Of a DNA stretch of 61,707 bases, positions 1 to 9,718 are shown in pieces; position 1 is the stretch's first letter, and each line of letters opens with the position of its first letter. The DNA comes from Candidatus Heimdallarchaeota archaeon (GTDB lineage: Archaea; Asgardarchaeota; Heimdallarchaeia; Heimdallarchaeales; Heimdallarchaeaceae), in contig JAEOSZ010000058.1 in assembly GCA_016840095.1 (NCBI GenBank), positions 1 through 61,707 of the forward strand, given 5' to 3'. Both the position numbers and the translations under genes were made by a program. The notes under the pieces were generated by a model. It saw only the letters and a list, made by a program, of their open reading frames with translations. It was not told the DNA's origin and made no database searches.

Positions 1-2
1 GA

Positions 3-821
3 AAACCTCTAGCTTCTGAAGGAAAAATGAAATCAATTCAAAATAGTCTTCTAGCTTTGAAAGCTGTTTTGAGTCTTATTATGAACTCCAGTTATGAACA
101 ATTTGTAATTGCTACAGGTGTTCCCATCGCAACTGGAGTTGATGAAAGTAAAGAATTGAGTAGAGGTCTCAAAGGAACTCACGAAATTAAAGTAAGAAAT
201 GATGCAACTGGAGAATCAAAACAAATGAAAATCTTGATCGAACAAGTATTCATTGCACCAGAACCTTACGGAACTTATTGGCACACACTTAAAACAAGTG
301 GAGTTCAAACTGCAGTAGATTCTATAATTGTTGATATAGGTCATGGAACTACTGATATCCTCTGTATGTATAAGGGCAATATGATGAGAGCAGCATCAGG
401 TTCTCTTGAAGAAGCTGTTGATAGTTTGACTAGTGCTCTCTCAAGAGCAATTCAAGAAAAAGCAGGAAAAATAATTCGTCCATTTGACTTAATGACTGCT
501 ATAGAACAAGGCAAGAAGAATATTCTAGTTGGTGGTAAAGCTCTAGATATTGGTCCAGCTATGGATCAAGCTGTTAGTTCAATAGCTGATGTTATTGTTG
601 ATGAAAGCAATCGTCTTCTAAACAATCTCCCTCCAGATGCTTGGATTGAGAAAGTTATTATTTGTGGTGGTGGAGCCCATGTTTTCGGTGATTACTTGAC
701 ACAAGCCTTTTTTGAAGCAAATATTGTCAAAAGCACTAAAGAAGTTCTTCGACCAGAAGATGCTGTAATGTCAAATGCTTTAGGTTTCGAACAAATTGCA
801 TTGACAAAATTAAAGAAGTAA
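3..821 (+). CDS. Actin-like ATPase (ParM/Ta0583-like), 5' end missing
   Basis: This is the C-terminal part of an actin-fold protein. The frame is open back to the window edge, so the ATG at base 27 is probably internal and the true start lies outside. A phosphate-2 type motif (VDIGHGTTDIL, about 100 residues after the internal ATG) and an adenosine-type motif (CGGGAHVF) near the C-terminus are visible. The spacing between them fits the archaeal/plasmid ParM-like branch rather than Hsp70. Family members polymerise with ATP and act in DNA segregation or as cytoskeleton; which role applies here is not visible. The gene converges on the lipid operon with only 12 bases between stop codons. Actin-like identity is fairly firm; the subfamily is not. 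Confidence 0.75.
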   Translation, partial: KPLASEGKMKSIQNSLLALKAVLSLIMNSSYEQFVIATGVPIATGVDESKELSRGLKGTHEIKVRNDATGESKQMKILIEQVFIAPEPYGTYWHTLKTSGVQTAVDSIIVDIGHGTTDILCMYKGNMMRAASGSLEEAVDSLTSALSRAIQEKAGKIIRPFDLMTAIEQGKKNILVGGKALDIGPAMDQAVSSIADVIVDESNRLLNNLPPDAWIEKVIICGGGAHVFGDYLTQAFFEANIVKSTKEVLRPEDAVMSNALGFEQIALTKLKK

Positions 822-833
822 TAAGCACTTAGC

Positions 834-1631
834 TTATTTTTCATTTTTCTTTTCAATTTCTTTATTTTCTTTAGGCCCTAGTTTTAGTTTTTCGTCTAGC
901 TTGATTGCGTAACCTGGACCTGCCATTAGGTAGATTATCATAAGAGTAGCAATTCCATAAGCAGGATAAATCATCCATTCAAATGGAAGAACTGCAAACA
1001 AGACTACAAAAAGTGTTGTGGATACAATCCAAAACATGTCAAATTTTGTTGGAACTCCCTTGAATGATGGGAAAGGTATTTTTGATAACATAAAACCTGA
1101 AATAATAACAGTTGATAACATTACAACCCATTGTAATGTGTCTGGAAAAATAGCTAAACATGCTACTACCATTCCAGCGAAAGGACTTGGTAATCCGTTG
1201 AAATATGGTGTGTAAAGAGGATCTCTTTTTATAAAACGGTATAATCTGAACCAGACTGCTCCTAGATAAACTAATCCAGTAAAAATACCTGCTACAATGT
1301 TCCACCCATAAATAGGCCAAGTAGCAACGTAGTAGCCTAAATAAATAGCTGGGAATATACCAAAAGCTATAGAATCAACAATCGTATCTATATCTACTGC
1401 GAGTTTCTTACTACCACTTATCCTTGCTAATTTCCCATCAGCAAAATCAAAAATTGAACATACTGCCATAATTTTTGCAAACCAGAAATTAAAATTTGTA
1501 GGATTAATGAAAGTAAAAACAATCCCCACAATTGCTAGAACTAAGCTTGAAAAAGTTAGAAAGTTTGCTAAAAACCAAGCAGATTTCTTTATCCAGTTCT
1601 TTTGTAAGAATTCTACATCTTGCCATTCCAT
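834..1631 (-). CDS. pssA: CDP-alcohol phosphatidyltransferase, probable archaetidylserine synthase
   Basis: Integral membrane enzyme that transfers a phospho-lipid from a CDP-activated lipid to an alcohol, here probably L-serine onto CDP-archaeol. The family signature is present as FADGKLAR followed by DIDTIVD. The canonical form is DG-x2-AR-x8-G-x3-D-x3-D; here the spacer is one residue shorter and the glycine position is alanine. Several hydrophobic spans follow, and the C-terminus is a Lys/Glu-rich cytoplasmic tail. The start codon lies immediately after the decarboxylase stop with no gap, so the two are co-transcribed and almost certainly consecutive pathway steps. Serine as substrate is inferred from that partner; inositol or glycerol phosphate would be alternatives if the neighbour were different. 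Confidence 0.85.
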   Translation of the reverse strand: MEWQDVEFLQKNWIKKSAWFLANFLTFSSLVLAIVGIVFTFINPTNFNFWFAKIMAVCSIFDFADGKLARISGSKKLAVDIDTIVDSIAFGIFPAIYLGYYVATWPIYGWNIVAGIFTGLVYLGAVWFRLYRFIKRDPLYTPYFNGLPSPFAGMVVACLAIFPDTLQWVVMLSTVIISGFMLSKIPFPSFKGVPTKFDMFWIVSTTLFVVLFAVLPFEWMIYPAYGIATLMIIYLMAGPGYAIKLDEKLKLGPKENKEIEKKNEK

Positions 1632-2282
1632 TTAATCACATTCAGCTATCACTGTTTTACCAGCTCTTACAATATCAGACAATCCAACTTTGAATTTAAA
1701 ACTTTTATCACTAATAATTTCAAGACTAGTCAAAGAACCAAATCTGATTGTTCCTATTACTTCTCCTTGAGTGACTTCATCTCCTTCATTCACATAAGAG
1801 ATTGTTCTTCTAGCAAAGATTCCAGATACTTGAGTAACTACTCCTTTAATGTTCTCTGTCTCATCAGATATACCTATTCTATTCCTTTGATTTCTCTTTG
1901 CATATTCAGGGAAGTAAGCTGGCCAATGAGATCCTTTCTTAAAATCTACTTCAGTTACCTTTCCTTTAATTGGGCTTCGAGTCATGTGTACATCAAATGG
2001 TGACATCCTAATGACACAATATATTCTTCCTTTTTCCTCTTCCAATTCCATTACTCTACCATCAGCTGGAGCTAGAATTTTCTTGATATCTGTATCTATT
2101 AATCTTTCAGGATCACGGAAAGACCAAATAATGAAAGAGCATGAAATAATAATTAAACCAAGAATAATGAAATGCCAATAGAAATCAGTAAAATACCATA
2201 TCACAAATGACAGAATTATACTTAGTAAAGAAAACGCTAGTGATAGCCAGACAATAAATTTAGTTCCTTGTGCTATAGTCAT
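1632..2282 (-). CDS. psd: Phosphatidylserine/archaetidylserine decarboxylase proenzyme
   Basis: Pyruvoyl-dependent decarboxylase that turns the serine-headed lipid into the ethanolamine-headed lipid. It has the short (about 216 residue) archaeal/bacterial form. Two N-terminal membrane segments are followed by the conserved MSPFDVHMTRSPIKGKV stretch containing the catalytic-region histidine, and by RFGS near residue 183, where self-cleavage between Gly and Ser would create the pyruvoyl group and a roughly 34-residue alpha chain. It is first in a two-gene operon with the synthase directly abutting downstream. The archaeal lipid substrate is inferred from the organism; the enzyme family is clear from the sequence. 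Confidence 0.92.
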   Translation of the reverse strand: MTIAQGTKFIVWLSLAFSLLSIILSFVIWYFTDFYWHFIILGLIIISCSFIIWSFRDPERLIDTDIKKILAPADGRVMELEEEKGRIYCVIRMSPFDVHMTRSPIKGKVTEVDFKKGSHWPAYFPEYAKRNQRNRIGISDETENIKGVVTQVSGIFARRTISYVNEGDEVTQGEVIGTIRFGSLTSLEIISDKSFKFKVGLSDIVRAGKTVIAECD

Positions 2283-2339
2283 TTGAATACATATACTTCC
2301 TTGTACAATTATACATACTAGAATTTCAAGAGAATAAAA

Positions 2340-2387
2340 GAAAAAAACGTTAAAAATGTTTGCTAAAGGAAGAAAAAAGAGGAAAAA
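2340..2387 (-). terminator. T-rich terminator after the subtilase gene
   Basis: Read on the minus strand, the bases after the subtilase stop contain several runs of T (TTTTTCCTC, CTTTTTTCTT, CGTTTTTTTC), the usual archaeal intrinsic termination signal. No strong hairpin is needed or seen. Confidence 0.45.
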
Positions 2388-5375
2388 CTAGTTTTTCCTT
2401 CTTCTAATTATAGTAACCATTGCTGCAAGTGAAGCCAAACTAGCCAGTATAGCAACCGTTGAAAATGGAGTCTTAACTTTCTTTGTTGGAATAAGATAAG
2501 TACTTTCAACTAGGTTGTTTGCTGCGTCTTTAGCAACCACGACTAGTTCATTAACATCTTCAGTAAGTTTAGATCCTAGTACTGAAAAAGTTCTTACTTT
2601 TCCTGCACCTGATACTCCAATATAACCTCCATTAAGTGTAGCACTTGCAGTTGCAATATCTGTAGTTGTATCTTCAATTTTGAAATCTATTCTACCTATT
2701 TCTGGAACGGTATAGTTTGTCCAAGCAGATTCAATAGTGATTACAGGAGGATTTGTATCAAAGAGGAACTTTTGCATCCACTTGTCATCTGCAGTTTCAA
2801 GAGTGAGAGTGTAGATTCCTTCATCTGAGTAAGTGATTCTGTAACTATATTGTCCTCCACCTAGATCTGTCAAAGTAACAGCTTGTGATGTTGTTCCTGT
2901 TGAATCCTCGAATGCGAGATTAGCTGTAGGAACTGCCAGAGCTAACGAATCAATGTTTACTGTTACGCCTGTTGCATCTTCAACATATTGTACATAGAGT
3001 TGCTCTTCAGCAATTAACCAGTTGATAATGTTAGTACAGAATAAATTATTCTGTGTTCCAGTATTATATAGGTCGGGGAATCCCATTGTGTCAAGAATGA
3101 AGTTTGTTCCAGAAACCCACACTCTTCCTCCTGCAGAATTCTCCCAAATTGCTTGTGTTGCTTCTCCTCCATATTTGGCTAAAGCAATAGCATCACCTGT
3201 AACAGATAATGTTCCACCAAAGTGATCAATGGAATTAACTCCATCAGTAACAGCATGGAAACCAGATATTGCTATCTTTGTTGTTACCTCAGTCTCAAAA
3301 GGCACACTCATTGCTTCAATTCCATATGGAGAGATAAGATTATTAGTTACTGTAACATTAGTTCCCCATTCGACTGGTTCTCCAAGAAACTCGTCCTCCT
3401 CGTAACCATTGAAGTCTATCATCATTCCTCCTCCACCTGCAATGAAGTTTTGGATTGCCGTGATTTCACTAGCAGTTATTTCTACAGCACCTCCCATACC
3501 AGTTTCTGTGAAATTTAATGTATTTCCAAAAGGATCTGGGAGCCAAATAGCATCATATTGATTTAGTAATTCTTCAGTAATTACGTTTTCTTCTCCAGTA
3601 ATATTGAATAAACCGTATTCATTGAGAGCTATACCATTTGCACTCAAGTAATCTGTTACTAATCTATATTGACCATAAAGTCCATCTTGTGCCCAATTTG
3701 TGAATAATCTAGCATAGAGGATTTTTGCAATACCAGCTTCGACAGTAATTTCTAACTGTGTAGTGGCAGTTACTCCTGCAGCTGTCTCGAAAGTGACTGT
3801 ACCTGTATAAACTCCTAGAACTGCATCATCTGGAACGTTTACAGCTAAGTAATAATTCTTTGTCCATGGACCAGTTAGGGCAGTTGTATTGAGATCTGCA
3901 ATGGCTGTAATGTTACCACTTAAAACTGGTGCTATGTCATTCCATGGAGTTGAAGAAACTGATTGAACCTTCATTTCTGAATGATATCCTTGTAGTACTG
4001 TTTGATGAGTTGACATTAAATCTGGGCGTGCATAAAGAATTGTTGGAAATCCTGAACCATTTGTTGGAGCTGATTGAATTGCAGTTAAAGCGCTTCCGAA
4101 ATTTGCTAATCCTGCGCCCCATTTCAACCAATCATTACTACCTAGGTTGGCTGTTTTCATAAGAGCTGCTTTAATCAGACCTACATCGTAGGGTATTGCT
4201 AGAGTTTTCAGAGCCTCAATTAAACAAAGAACTCCTCCGGCAATATGTGGAGCGGCCATTGAAGTACCACTAATTGTGTTATATGCTGTAGAGCTTCCTA
4301 CCCAGCAGCTTGTAATATCCTCGCCTGGAGCTGCTATGTCTGGTTTTGGGAAATTTTCTGCAGTTGGTCCAAAAGAACTATGACCATAGGCTCCTCCAGT
4401 AACAGTAGTACCTGCAACTTGTATTGCATTAGGTGCAGTTCCTGGAGAGCTTAATGATCCATATCCACTTGAAGCTTCATTACCCGCTGAACAAACTACA
4501 ACTACTCCTTGGGCACTCATCTCCTCAACTACTAGTTCTGTAAGTTCTAAACCTTCAGAATCTCCACCACCCCAACTTATGTTGATGACATCCATACCAA
4601 TAGTTAATCCATAATTCATAGCGGCAATTGCTGCTAAGAAATAAACTGATCGTCCTGGACCACCTATTTTTGTTACTAGAATATCTGCATCAGGAGCCAT
4701 ACCTATATTTGCTGAATTAGCTATACCTGCACCAGCAGCTGTTCCAGCTGTGTGAGTACCATGACCATTTGCATCTTCTATATCATATTCATTAACATCT
4801 GAACCATATATCTTTAGATTGAATGATTCACTTTCTGGCATAATTCTATCCTCAAAATCGACATGATTTGTGTTAATTCCAGTATCTGTATCTAAGAGTA
4901 CAGTGTTATTACCAGTGTAACCAAGAGCCCAAAGTGCATCAATGTTGATTAAATCTCTTGTTTGAACTGTTTGCTTCATACCGTATTCCACTACTTCATT
5001 CTCTCCTGGAGGGTCGATGAAATAGAGATTGGAATTAGTAACATCAAAAACTCGTTTTACTCCTTCTATTTTATTGTAGTTTTGTTTTGTACTCAGATAA
5101 TCGTCAAGAGCTATCATCCTGAGTTTTGAAAAAGTCAAGTCTTTAACAGGATTATAGATATCTACAAATTTATTGAATGAGCTAGTGTCTTCAAAATATA
5201 AAACAAAAGTTCTCATTGAATCAACAAATTGATAACTTGATGAATCTGAAACTACTTCTACTTCCATTCTCTCATAACTCACTGAATCAAATGAAAATAT
5301 CGTCATAGAGCCCATTTGAACCATGAGTAAAGAGAATAGAATTATTGTTGAAATTATAATTGCTTTTCGTTTCAT
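2388..5375 (-). CDS. Secreted, membrane-anchored subtilisin-like serine protease
   Basis: Peptidase S8 with a complete triad: Asp in DTGINTNH (about residue 164 from the chosen start), His in GHGTHTAG (about 205) and Ser in SGTSMAAPHIAGG. An N-terminal signal segment and a roughly 120-residue propeptide-like region precede it. After the catalytic domain come a beta-rich domain, a class I glutamine-amidotransferase-like fold with a glycine-rich loop (FIAGGGGMMID), and Ig-like modules. The C-terminus is a single membrane span flanked by KTPFS and ending in RRRKN, so the enzyme should sit on the outer face of the membrane. I chose the ATG at 5375 over an upstream GTG at 5384 because GTGGAT lies four bases before it. 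Target proteins are unknown. Confidence 0.92.
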   Translation of the reverse strand: MKRKAIIISTIILFSLLMVQMGSMTIFSFDSVSYERMEVEVVSDSSSYQFVDSMRTFVLYFEDTSSFNKFVDIYNPVKDLTFSKLRMIALDDYLSTKQNYNKIEGVKRVFDVTNSNLYFIDPPGENEVVEYGMKQTVQTRDLINIDALWALGYTGNNTVLLDTDTGINTNHVDFEDRIMPESESFNLKIYGSDVNEYDIEDANGHGTHTAGTAAGAGIANSANIGMAPDADILVTKIGGPGRSVYFLAAIAAMNYGLTIGMDVINISWGGGDSEGLELTELVVEEMSAQGVVVVCSAGNEASSGYGSLSSPGTAPNAIQVAGTTVTGGAYGHSSFGPTAENFPKPDIAAPGEDITSCWVGSSTAYNTISGTSMAAPHIAGGVLCLIEALKTLAIPYDVGLIKAALMKTANLGSNDWLKWGAGLANFGSALTAIQSAPTNGSGFPTILYARPDLMSTHQTVLQGYHSEMKVQSVSSTPWNDIAPVLSGNITAIADLNTTALTGPWTKNYYLAVNVPDDAVLGVYTGTVTFETAAGVTATTQLEITVEAGIAKILYARLFTNWAQDGLYGQYRLVTDYLSANGIALNEYGLFNITGEENVITEELLNQYDAIWLPDPFGNTLNFTETGMGGAVEITASEITAIQNFIAGGGGMMIDFNGYEEDEFLGEPVEWGTNVTVTNNLISPYGIEAMSVPFETEVTTKIAISGFHAVTDGVNSIDHFGGTLSVTGDAIALAKYGGEATQAIWENSAGGRVWVSGTNFILDTMGFPDLYNTGTQNNLFCTNIINWLIAEEQLYVQYVEDATGVTVNIDSLALAVPTANLAFEDSTGTTSQAVTLTDLGGGQYSYRITYSDEGIYTLTLETADDKWMQKFLFDTNPPVITIESAWTNYTVPEIGRIDFKIEDTTTDIATASATLNGGYIGVSGAGKVRTFSVLGSKLTEDVNELVVVAKDAANNLVESTYLIPTKKVKTPFSTVAILASLASLAAMVTIIRRRKN

Positions 5376-5515
5376 AGAATCCACTATTTCAATCTAATAC
5401 ATAAATTTTGTTGAATACTATGTGTAAAAAAGTGTGTACTCGTGCATGTTTATACTAAAACTCTTATTAATTTCCAAACTATGTTTTTGACAGAAATGAG
5501 AATAAGTGAATAAGA

Positions 5516-6358
5516 ATGGAAATCAGAGAAAAAATCCCTCTCTTTCAGTTAGATTCCTTTAGTAATGAAGCATTTAGAGGAAATCCAGCTGCCGTGTGTT
5601 TAATAACAGAGGAATATGAGGATACAATCCTTCAAAAAATAGCAGCAGAGATGAATCTCTCTGAAACAGCTTTCATTTATGTAGAAGATTTTGACAAACT
5701 AGTTGATTCAGATACTTTCAGACTTAGATGGTTCACTCCTCAGATAGAAGTAAATCTGTGTGGTCATGCTACACTAGCATCAGCAGCTGTTTTGTTCAAT
5801 GAATATCAATTAAAAAGTGATCTTATTAAGTTTAAAACTTTGAGTGGAGAATTATTCGCAAGAAAGGTTGATGAGAAAATACAATTGAATTTTCCTTCAA
5901 CTGAAACAGAATCAATTGAACCTAATAATTCAATGCTTGAAGCACTTGGAATTGATGATTTTGAAGCATATACTTATTCAGAGGTTAGTCAAGATTTATT
6001 GATTCAAGTTAAAGAGTTAAACATTGTGAAGAACCTAACACCAGATTTCAGTGCAATGAAAGCAATAGACAATGAACAAAGAGTAAGAGGTGTAATTGTA
6101 ACATCTATTGGAGATAATACTTGCGATTTTGTTTCTAGATTTTTTGCTCCATGGGTGGGTATTAATGAGGATCCTGTAACTGGATCAGCTCATACACAGC
6201 TCCAACCATACTGGTCAAAGATATTGGGTAAAAATGAAATGAAGGCAAAACAAATCTCTAATCGAGGAGGAGAAGTTACTGTAAGAGCAACCCAAAATAA
6301 TAGAGTTGAAATAGAAGGAGATGCAAAGTTAGTACTCAAAGGGAATTTGTTCTTTTAG
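5516..6358 (+). CDS. PhzF-family isomerase/epimerase
   Basis: Member of the PhzF/diaminopimelate-epimerase-like fold. The N-terminus reads PLFQLDSFSNEAFRGNPAAVCL, the usual family opening. The catalytic glutamate is in SETAFIY, the second-domain motif is DPVTGSAHTQL, and CGHATLASA is present. Length (280 residues) is normal. Family members isomerise small hydrophilic acids, but most, like this one, have no known substrate; the gene stands alone with no phenazine genes nearby. It is divergent from the subtilase across a 130-base AT-rich gap. Family is certain, substrate unknown. Confidence 0.9.
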   Translation: MEIREKIPLFQLDSFSNEAFRGNPAAVCLITEEYEDTILQKIAAEMNLSETAFIYVEDFDKLVDSDTFRLRWFTPQIEVNLCGHATLASAAVLFNEYQLKSDLIKFKTLSGELFARKVDEKIQLNFPSTETESIEPNNSMLEALGIDDFEAYTYSEVSQDLLIQVKELNIVKNLTPDFSAMKAIDNEQRVRGVIVTSIGDNTCDFVSRFFAPWVGINEDPVTGSAHTQLQPYWSKILGKNEMKAKQISNRGGEVTVRATQNNRVEIEGDAKLVLKGNLFF

Positions 6359-6408
6359 TGCAGTTGATTTTGTATCAATTTAATATACTTCCTTTTTAAA
6401 TAACTGAG

Positions 6409-6433
6409 TGAAACATTGTGAATCAATGTTTCA
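6409..6433. other. Perfect 10-bp stem-loop between phzF-like and SDR genes
   Basis: TGAAACATTG pairs exactly with CAATGTTTCA around a five-base loop. It lies 50 bases after the PhzF-like stop and about 150 bases before the next TATA box. It has no T-run behind it, so it could be a transcript-end structure or a protein-binding palindrome. Confidence 0.5.
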
Positions 6434-6584
6434 ATAGTATAGGCGAATAACTAATACATTAATTAACTGTAATGGTAAAAAAACTGTTGAAATCTGTATT
6501 TCTGAACCTTGAAAACGCATTTTGTTGTAATTCTAAAAAATTAGAAATACATTTTTCCGTTCTTATAAATTCGTTTCACTGAAC

Positions 6585-6595
6585 TGTATATAACT
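6585..6595 (+). promoter_or_regulatory. TATA box of a leaderless SDR transcript
   Basis: TGTATATAACT is centred about 26 bases upstream of the ATG at 6616, the distance expected from TATA to transcription start in archaea. No ribosome binding site precedes the ATG. A leaderless mRNA is therefore inferred. Confidence 0.6.
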
Positions 6596-6615
6596 GCCGA
6601 TGTATCTGTTAACTT

Positions 6616-7638
6616 ATGAGAGTCTTACTCACTGGGGCATTTGGAAATGTGGGACAAAGTACTTTAGAGGTTTTACTTAGAAAGAAGTATTTTGTACGAT
6701 GTTTTGACTTAAAGAATCCTCGGAATCTGAAAATAGAAAAGAAGATGAAAAAACTAGGGGAGTTTGAAACCATCTGGGGAGATATTCGTGATTCAAGTAT
6801 ATCTGATGACTTGGTTAAAAATATAGATGTAATTATTCATCTAGCTGCAATTATACCTCCGTTAGCATATGAACAACCGGAATTAGCATATGCAGTAAAT
6901 GTTGGAGGTGCAACTAACATCTTACGTGCAGCAGAGGGCTTGAAAACACCTCCAAAATTGATTTACGCATCATCAATTGCAGTTCATGGTAACAGGATGG
7001 AATTTGAACCTCCTACTCAAATATCTGATCCTTTGATACCTCTTGATTATGATAATTATGCTCAACATAAAATGGAGATGGAAGAGAAAATAACAAAGAG
7101 CAATATATCGTGGACTATCCTGCGGTTTGCTGCAATTACTCCTTTTGAAATGGGGTGGAACGTTCCTGATATAATGTACGAAATTCCTCTGAAGCAAAGG
7201 ATAGAAGTTGCTGATACAAGAGATGTAGGTTTAGCATGTGCAAATGCTGTCGAAGTTGATACAGCTGGAAAAATTCTCTTTATTGGTGGTGGAATAGGGA
7301 ATCAGTTATACCAATTAGATTATGTTTCAAAAATGCTAGAAGCTCTAGGAATTGGTATGCTACCAGAAGAAGCATTCAAACCAGCAAAAAGTGTCGAAGA
7401 TTACTATCACTGTGATTGGATGAATACAGATGAAGCACAAAAATTACTAAAATTCCAAAGATACTCTTTTGAAGATTTTATCAGAGTATTCAAGAAGAAA
7501 ATTGGCTTCAAAAGATTTCTAGTAAAACTGTTTAAACCAACAGTTCGAGGAATTTTGTTAAGTAAATCCCCCTATTATAAAAAACAGAAAAAGAAACATT
7601 CTCATTATGATTCCAAAGGAAAACCATCCTTTGGTTAA
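6616..7638 (+). CDS. NAD(P)-dependent epimerase/dehydratase (extended SDR)
   Basis: Rossmann-fold sugar-nucleotide-type oxidoreductase. The dinucleotide-binding loop is LLTGAFGNVGQS at the N-terminus, the GDIRD segment gives the second acidic position, IIHLAAIIPP follows, and the catalytic Tyr-Lys pair is in YAQHK near residue 153-157. The length of 340 is typical. The C-terminal 60 residues are Lys-rich and end in a basic tail, longer than usual for the family. It has its own leaderless promoter and no nucleotide-sugar genes nearby, so the substrate cannot be assigned. Confidence 0.85.
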   Translation: MRVLLTGAFGNVGQSTLEVLLRKKYFVRCFDLKNPRNLKIEKKMKKLGEFETIWGDIRDSSISDDLVKNIDVIIHLAAIIPPLAYEQPELAYAVNVGGATNILRAAEGLKTPPKLIYASSIAVHGNRMEFEPPTQISDPLIPLDYDNYAQHKMEMEEKITKSNISWTILRFAAITPFEMGWNVPDIMYEIPLKQRIEVADTRDVGLACANAVEVDTAGKILFIGGGIGNQLYQLDYVSKMLEALGIGMLPEEAFKPAKSVEDYYHCDWMNTDEAQKLLKFQRYSFEDFIRVFKKKIGFKRFLVKLFKPTVRGILLSKSPYYKKQKKKHSHYDSKGKPSFG

Positions 7639-7656
7639 TTTTTTTTTCAATGGTAA

Positions 7657-7668
7657 GATATATATATC
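7657..7668 (+). promoter_or_regulatory. TATA box upstream of dnaK
   Basis: GATATATATATC, itself palindromic, lies about 90 bases before the dnaK start. It predicts a leader of roughly 60 bases carrying the GGTGAT ribosome binding site. No separate heat-shock operator is obvious. Confidence 0.55.
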
Positions 7669-7750
7669 ACTATTTGGCATCTAATTCAACAAAGCTAGTT
7701 TGAGTAACAGCTAATATTTCATAAAAACTATGTACCTAAATGGTGATAAA

Positions 7751-9637
7751 ATGAGCAAAGAAACAAAAAAAGAACTTGTTGTTGGAATTGATTTAGGAAC
7801 AACTAACTCAGGTATAGCATACATGGTAGCAGGTAAACCAGAGATTATTCCAAATATTGAAGGTGGAAGAATCACACCTAGTGTAATAACCTTCAATGAA
7901 GATGGAACTCGCACAGTAGGAATACAAGCTAAAAGACAAGCTATAGCCATGCCTGATCGAACAATAAGAAGTATAAAACGAAAAATGGGTACTGATTTTA
8001 AGTTTACAGTAGATGGTAAAGATCTTCGTCCAGAAGAAATTTCTGCTATGATACTATCAAAATTAAAAGAAGATGCTGAAGCTTATCTCAATCAAAAAAT
8101 TGAGAAGGCTGTAATAACTGTCCCAGCTTATTTCAGTGATTCACAGAGACAAGCTACAAAGGATGCAGGAGAAATAGCTGGTTTGGAAGTTTTGCGAATT
8201 GTAAATGAGCCAACTGCTAGTGCTCTTGCTTATGGTTTAGATAAAGCAGGTGCAGAAAGAGTTTTGGTATTTGATCTTGGAGGTGGAACCTTTGATGTTT
8301 CAATACTTGAACTTGATGAGGGATTATTTAGGGTAATCGCTACATCAGGAAACAATCTTCTAGGAGGAGATGATTGGGATCAAAGAATTATAGATCACAT
8401 TACTGAAGAATTCAAAAAGAAAGAAGGAATTGATTTAGCCAAAGATTCCAAAGTAGTTCAAAGACTAAAGGATGCTGCAGAGGAAGCTAAAATTGAATTA
8501 ACATCCAAATTAAGCACAAAGATTAGCCTACCTTATATTACTGCTGATGCTTCAGGTCCAAAACATCTTGAAATGGAACTTTCAAGAGCCAAATTTGAAG
8601 ATATGACTAAAGACTTAGTTGAGAAATGTGCAGGTCCTTCTAGACAAGCAATGAAGGATGGTAATATCAAACCTGGAGATCTTGACAAAGTAATCTTAGT
8701 TGGGGGTGCAACCCGAATGCCAATGATTAGAGATATGTCTAAGGAATTATTCGGAAAAGAACCTCACAAAGGTGTAGCTCCAGAAGAAGTTGTTGCATTA
8801 GGTGCAGCTGTTCAAGCAGCTGTTCTGGCTGGAGAAGTTAAAGACATTTTACTATTAGACGTAACTCCTCTAACATTAGGTGTAGAAACATTAGGTCAAG
8901 TTATGACTCCTATGATTGATAGAAACACAACTATTCCAGTTACAAAGAAGAAAGTTTACACAACAGCTGGAGATATGCAAACCTCAGTTGAAATTCATGT
9001 TCTTCAAGGAGAAAGAACAATGGCAGCTGATAATATTACACTTGGACAATTCCAGTTGGTAGGAATACCACCTGCACCTCGAGGAGTACCTCAAATTGAG
9101 GTTTCATTTGATATAGATGCAAATGGTATTTTACAGGTAGCTGCTAAGGATCTAGGCACTGGAAAAGAACAGACTGTAGTTATACAATCTTCACATTTAT
9201 CAGATGATGATATTGACAAGATGAAAAACGATGCAGAAAAATACAAGGAAGAAGATGAAAAGCGAAAAGCTATTATTGAAGCTAAGAATACTGCAGAACA
9301 AGCAATCTATTCGACTGAAAAAACAATCAAGGATCTTGGAGATAAAGTATCTGACAGTGAGAAGAAATCATTAGAGGAGAAAATGGAAGAACTGAAAAAA
9401 GAAGCTGAGACTGAAGATGCTGAAAAGATAAAAGCAAAAACAGATGAGCTTATGCAAGTAGTGATGCAAATTTCTCAAAGAATTTATCAAGAAACTGGAC
9501 AAGCTCCTGGTGCAGAACAACCAGAAGGTCAATATGGTCCTGGTGCTCCAGAAGCTCCTAGTGCTCCAACTCAACATGATATAGACGAAGAACAAGTTAT
9601 CGATGTGGATTATGAACCTGTAGAGGATGATGAATAG
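7751..9637 (+). CDS. dnaK: Hsp70 chaperone DnaK
   Basis: Full-length ATP-dependent protein-folding chaperone. The nucleotide-binding domain shows [44 protein letters not shown] and [11 protein letters not shown]; the substrate-binding domain starts around [13 protein letters not shown], followed by a charged helical lid and an acidic tail ending in [10 protein letters not shown]. An in-frame ATG exists at 7730, but the one at 7751 is preferred: GGTGAT sits three bases upstream, which is the 3' part of the anti-SD complement and leaves normal spacing, and the protein then begins [16 protein letters not shown] like its family. DnaJ follows 81 bases later; GrpE is not in this window. Archaeal dnaK genes are generally regarded as acquired from bacteria. 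Confidence 0.97.
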   Translation: MSKETKKELVVGIDLGTTNSGIAYMVAGKPEIIPNIEGGRITPSVITFNEDGTRTVGIQAKRQAIAMPDRTIRSIKRKMGTDFKFTVDGKDLRPEEISAMILSKLKEDAEAYLNQKIEKAVITVPAYFSDSQRQATKDAGEIAGLEVLRIVNEPTASALAYGLDKAGAERVLVFDLGGGTFDVSILELDEGLFRVIATSGNNLLGGDDWDQRIIDHITEEFKKKEGIDLAKDSKVVQRLKDAAEEAKIELTSKLSTKISLPYITADASGPKHLEMELSRAKFEDMTKDLVEKCAGPSRQAMKDGNIKPGDLDKVILVGGATRMPMIRDMSKELFGKEPHKGVAPEEVVALGAAVQAAVLAGEVKDILLLDVTPLTLGVETLGQVMTPMIDRNTTIPVTKKKVYTTAGDMQTSVEIHVLQGERTMAADNITLGQFQLVGIPPAPRGVPQIEVSFDIDANGILQVAAKDLGTGKEQTVVIQSSHLSDDDIDKMKNDAEKYKEEDEKRKAIIEAKNTAEQAIYSTEKTIKDLGDKVSDSEKKSLEEKMEELKKEAETEDAEKIKAKTDELMQVVMQISQRIYQETGQAPGAEQPEGQYGPGAPEAPSAPTQHDIDEEQVIDVDYEPVEDDE

Positions 9638-9660
9638 AATCATCACTCTAACCGATAACA

Positions 9661-9692
9661 TTTTTATTCCCTTTTTATTTTTTATTTTGTTT
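9661..9692 (+). terminator. T-rich terminator between dnaK and dnaJ
   Basis: Repeated T runs (TTTTTATTCCCTTTTTATTT and on) begin 24 bases after the dnaK stop. They suggest partial or full termination, so dnaJ may be expressed at a different level from dnaK. Confidence 0.45.
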
Positions 9693-9718
9693 GCTTCTAA
9701 AATGGAAGAGGTCAAATC

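Noticed and set aside
6359..6615. Possible tRNA or small RNA in the 257-base gap
   Set aside because: Only a short hairpin, a second weak inverted repeat (TTCTAA/TTAGAA at 6531-6546) and a TATA box are seen; no cloverleaf or T-loop sequence.
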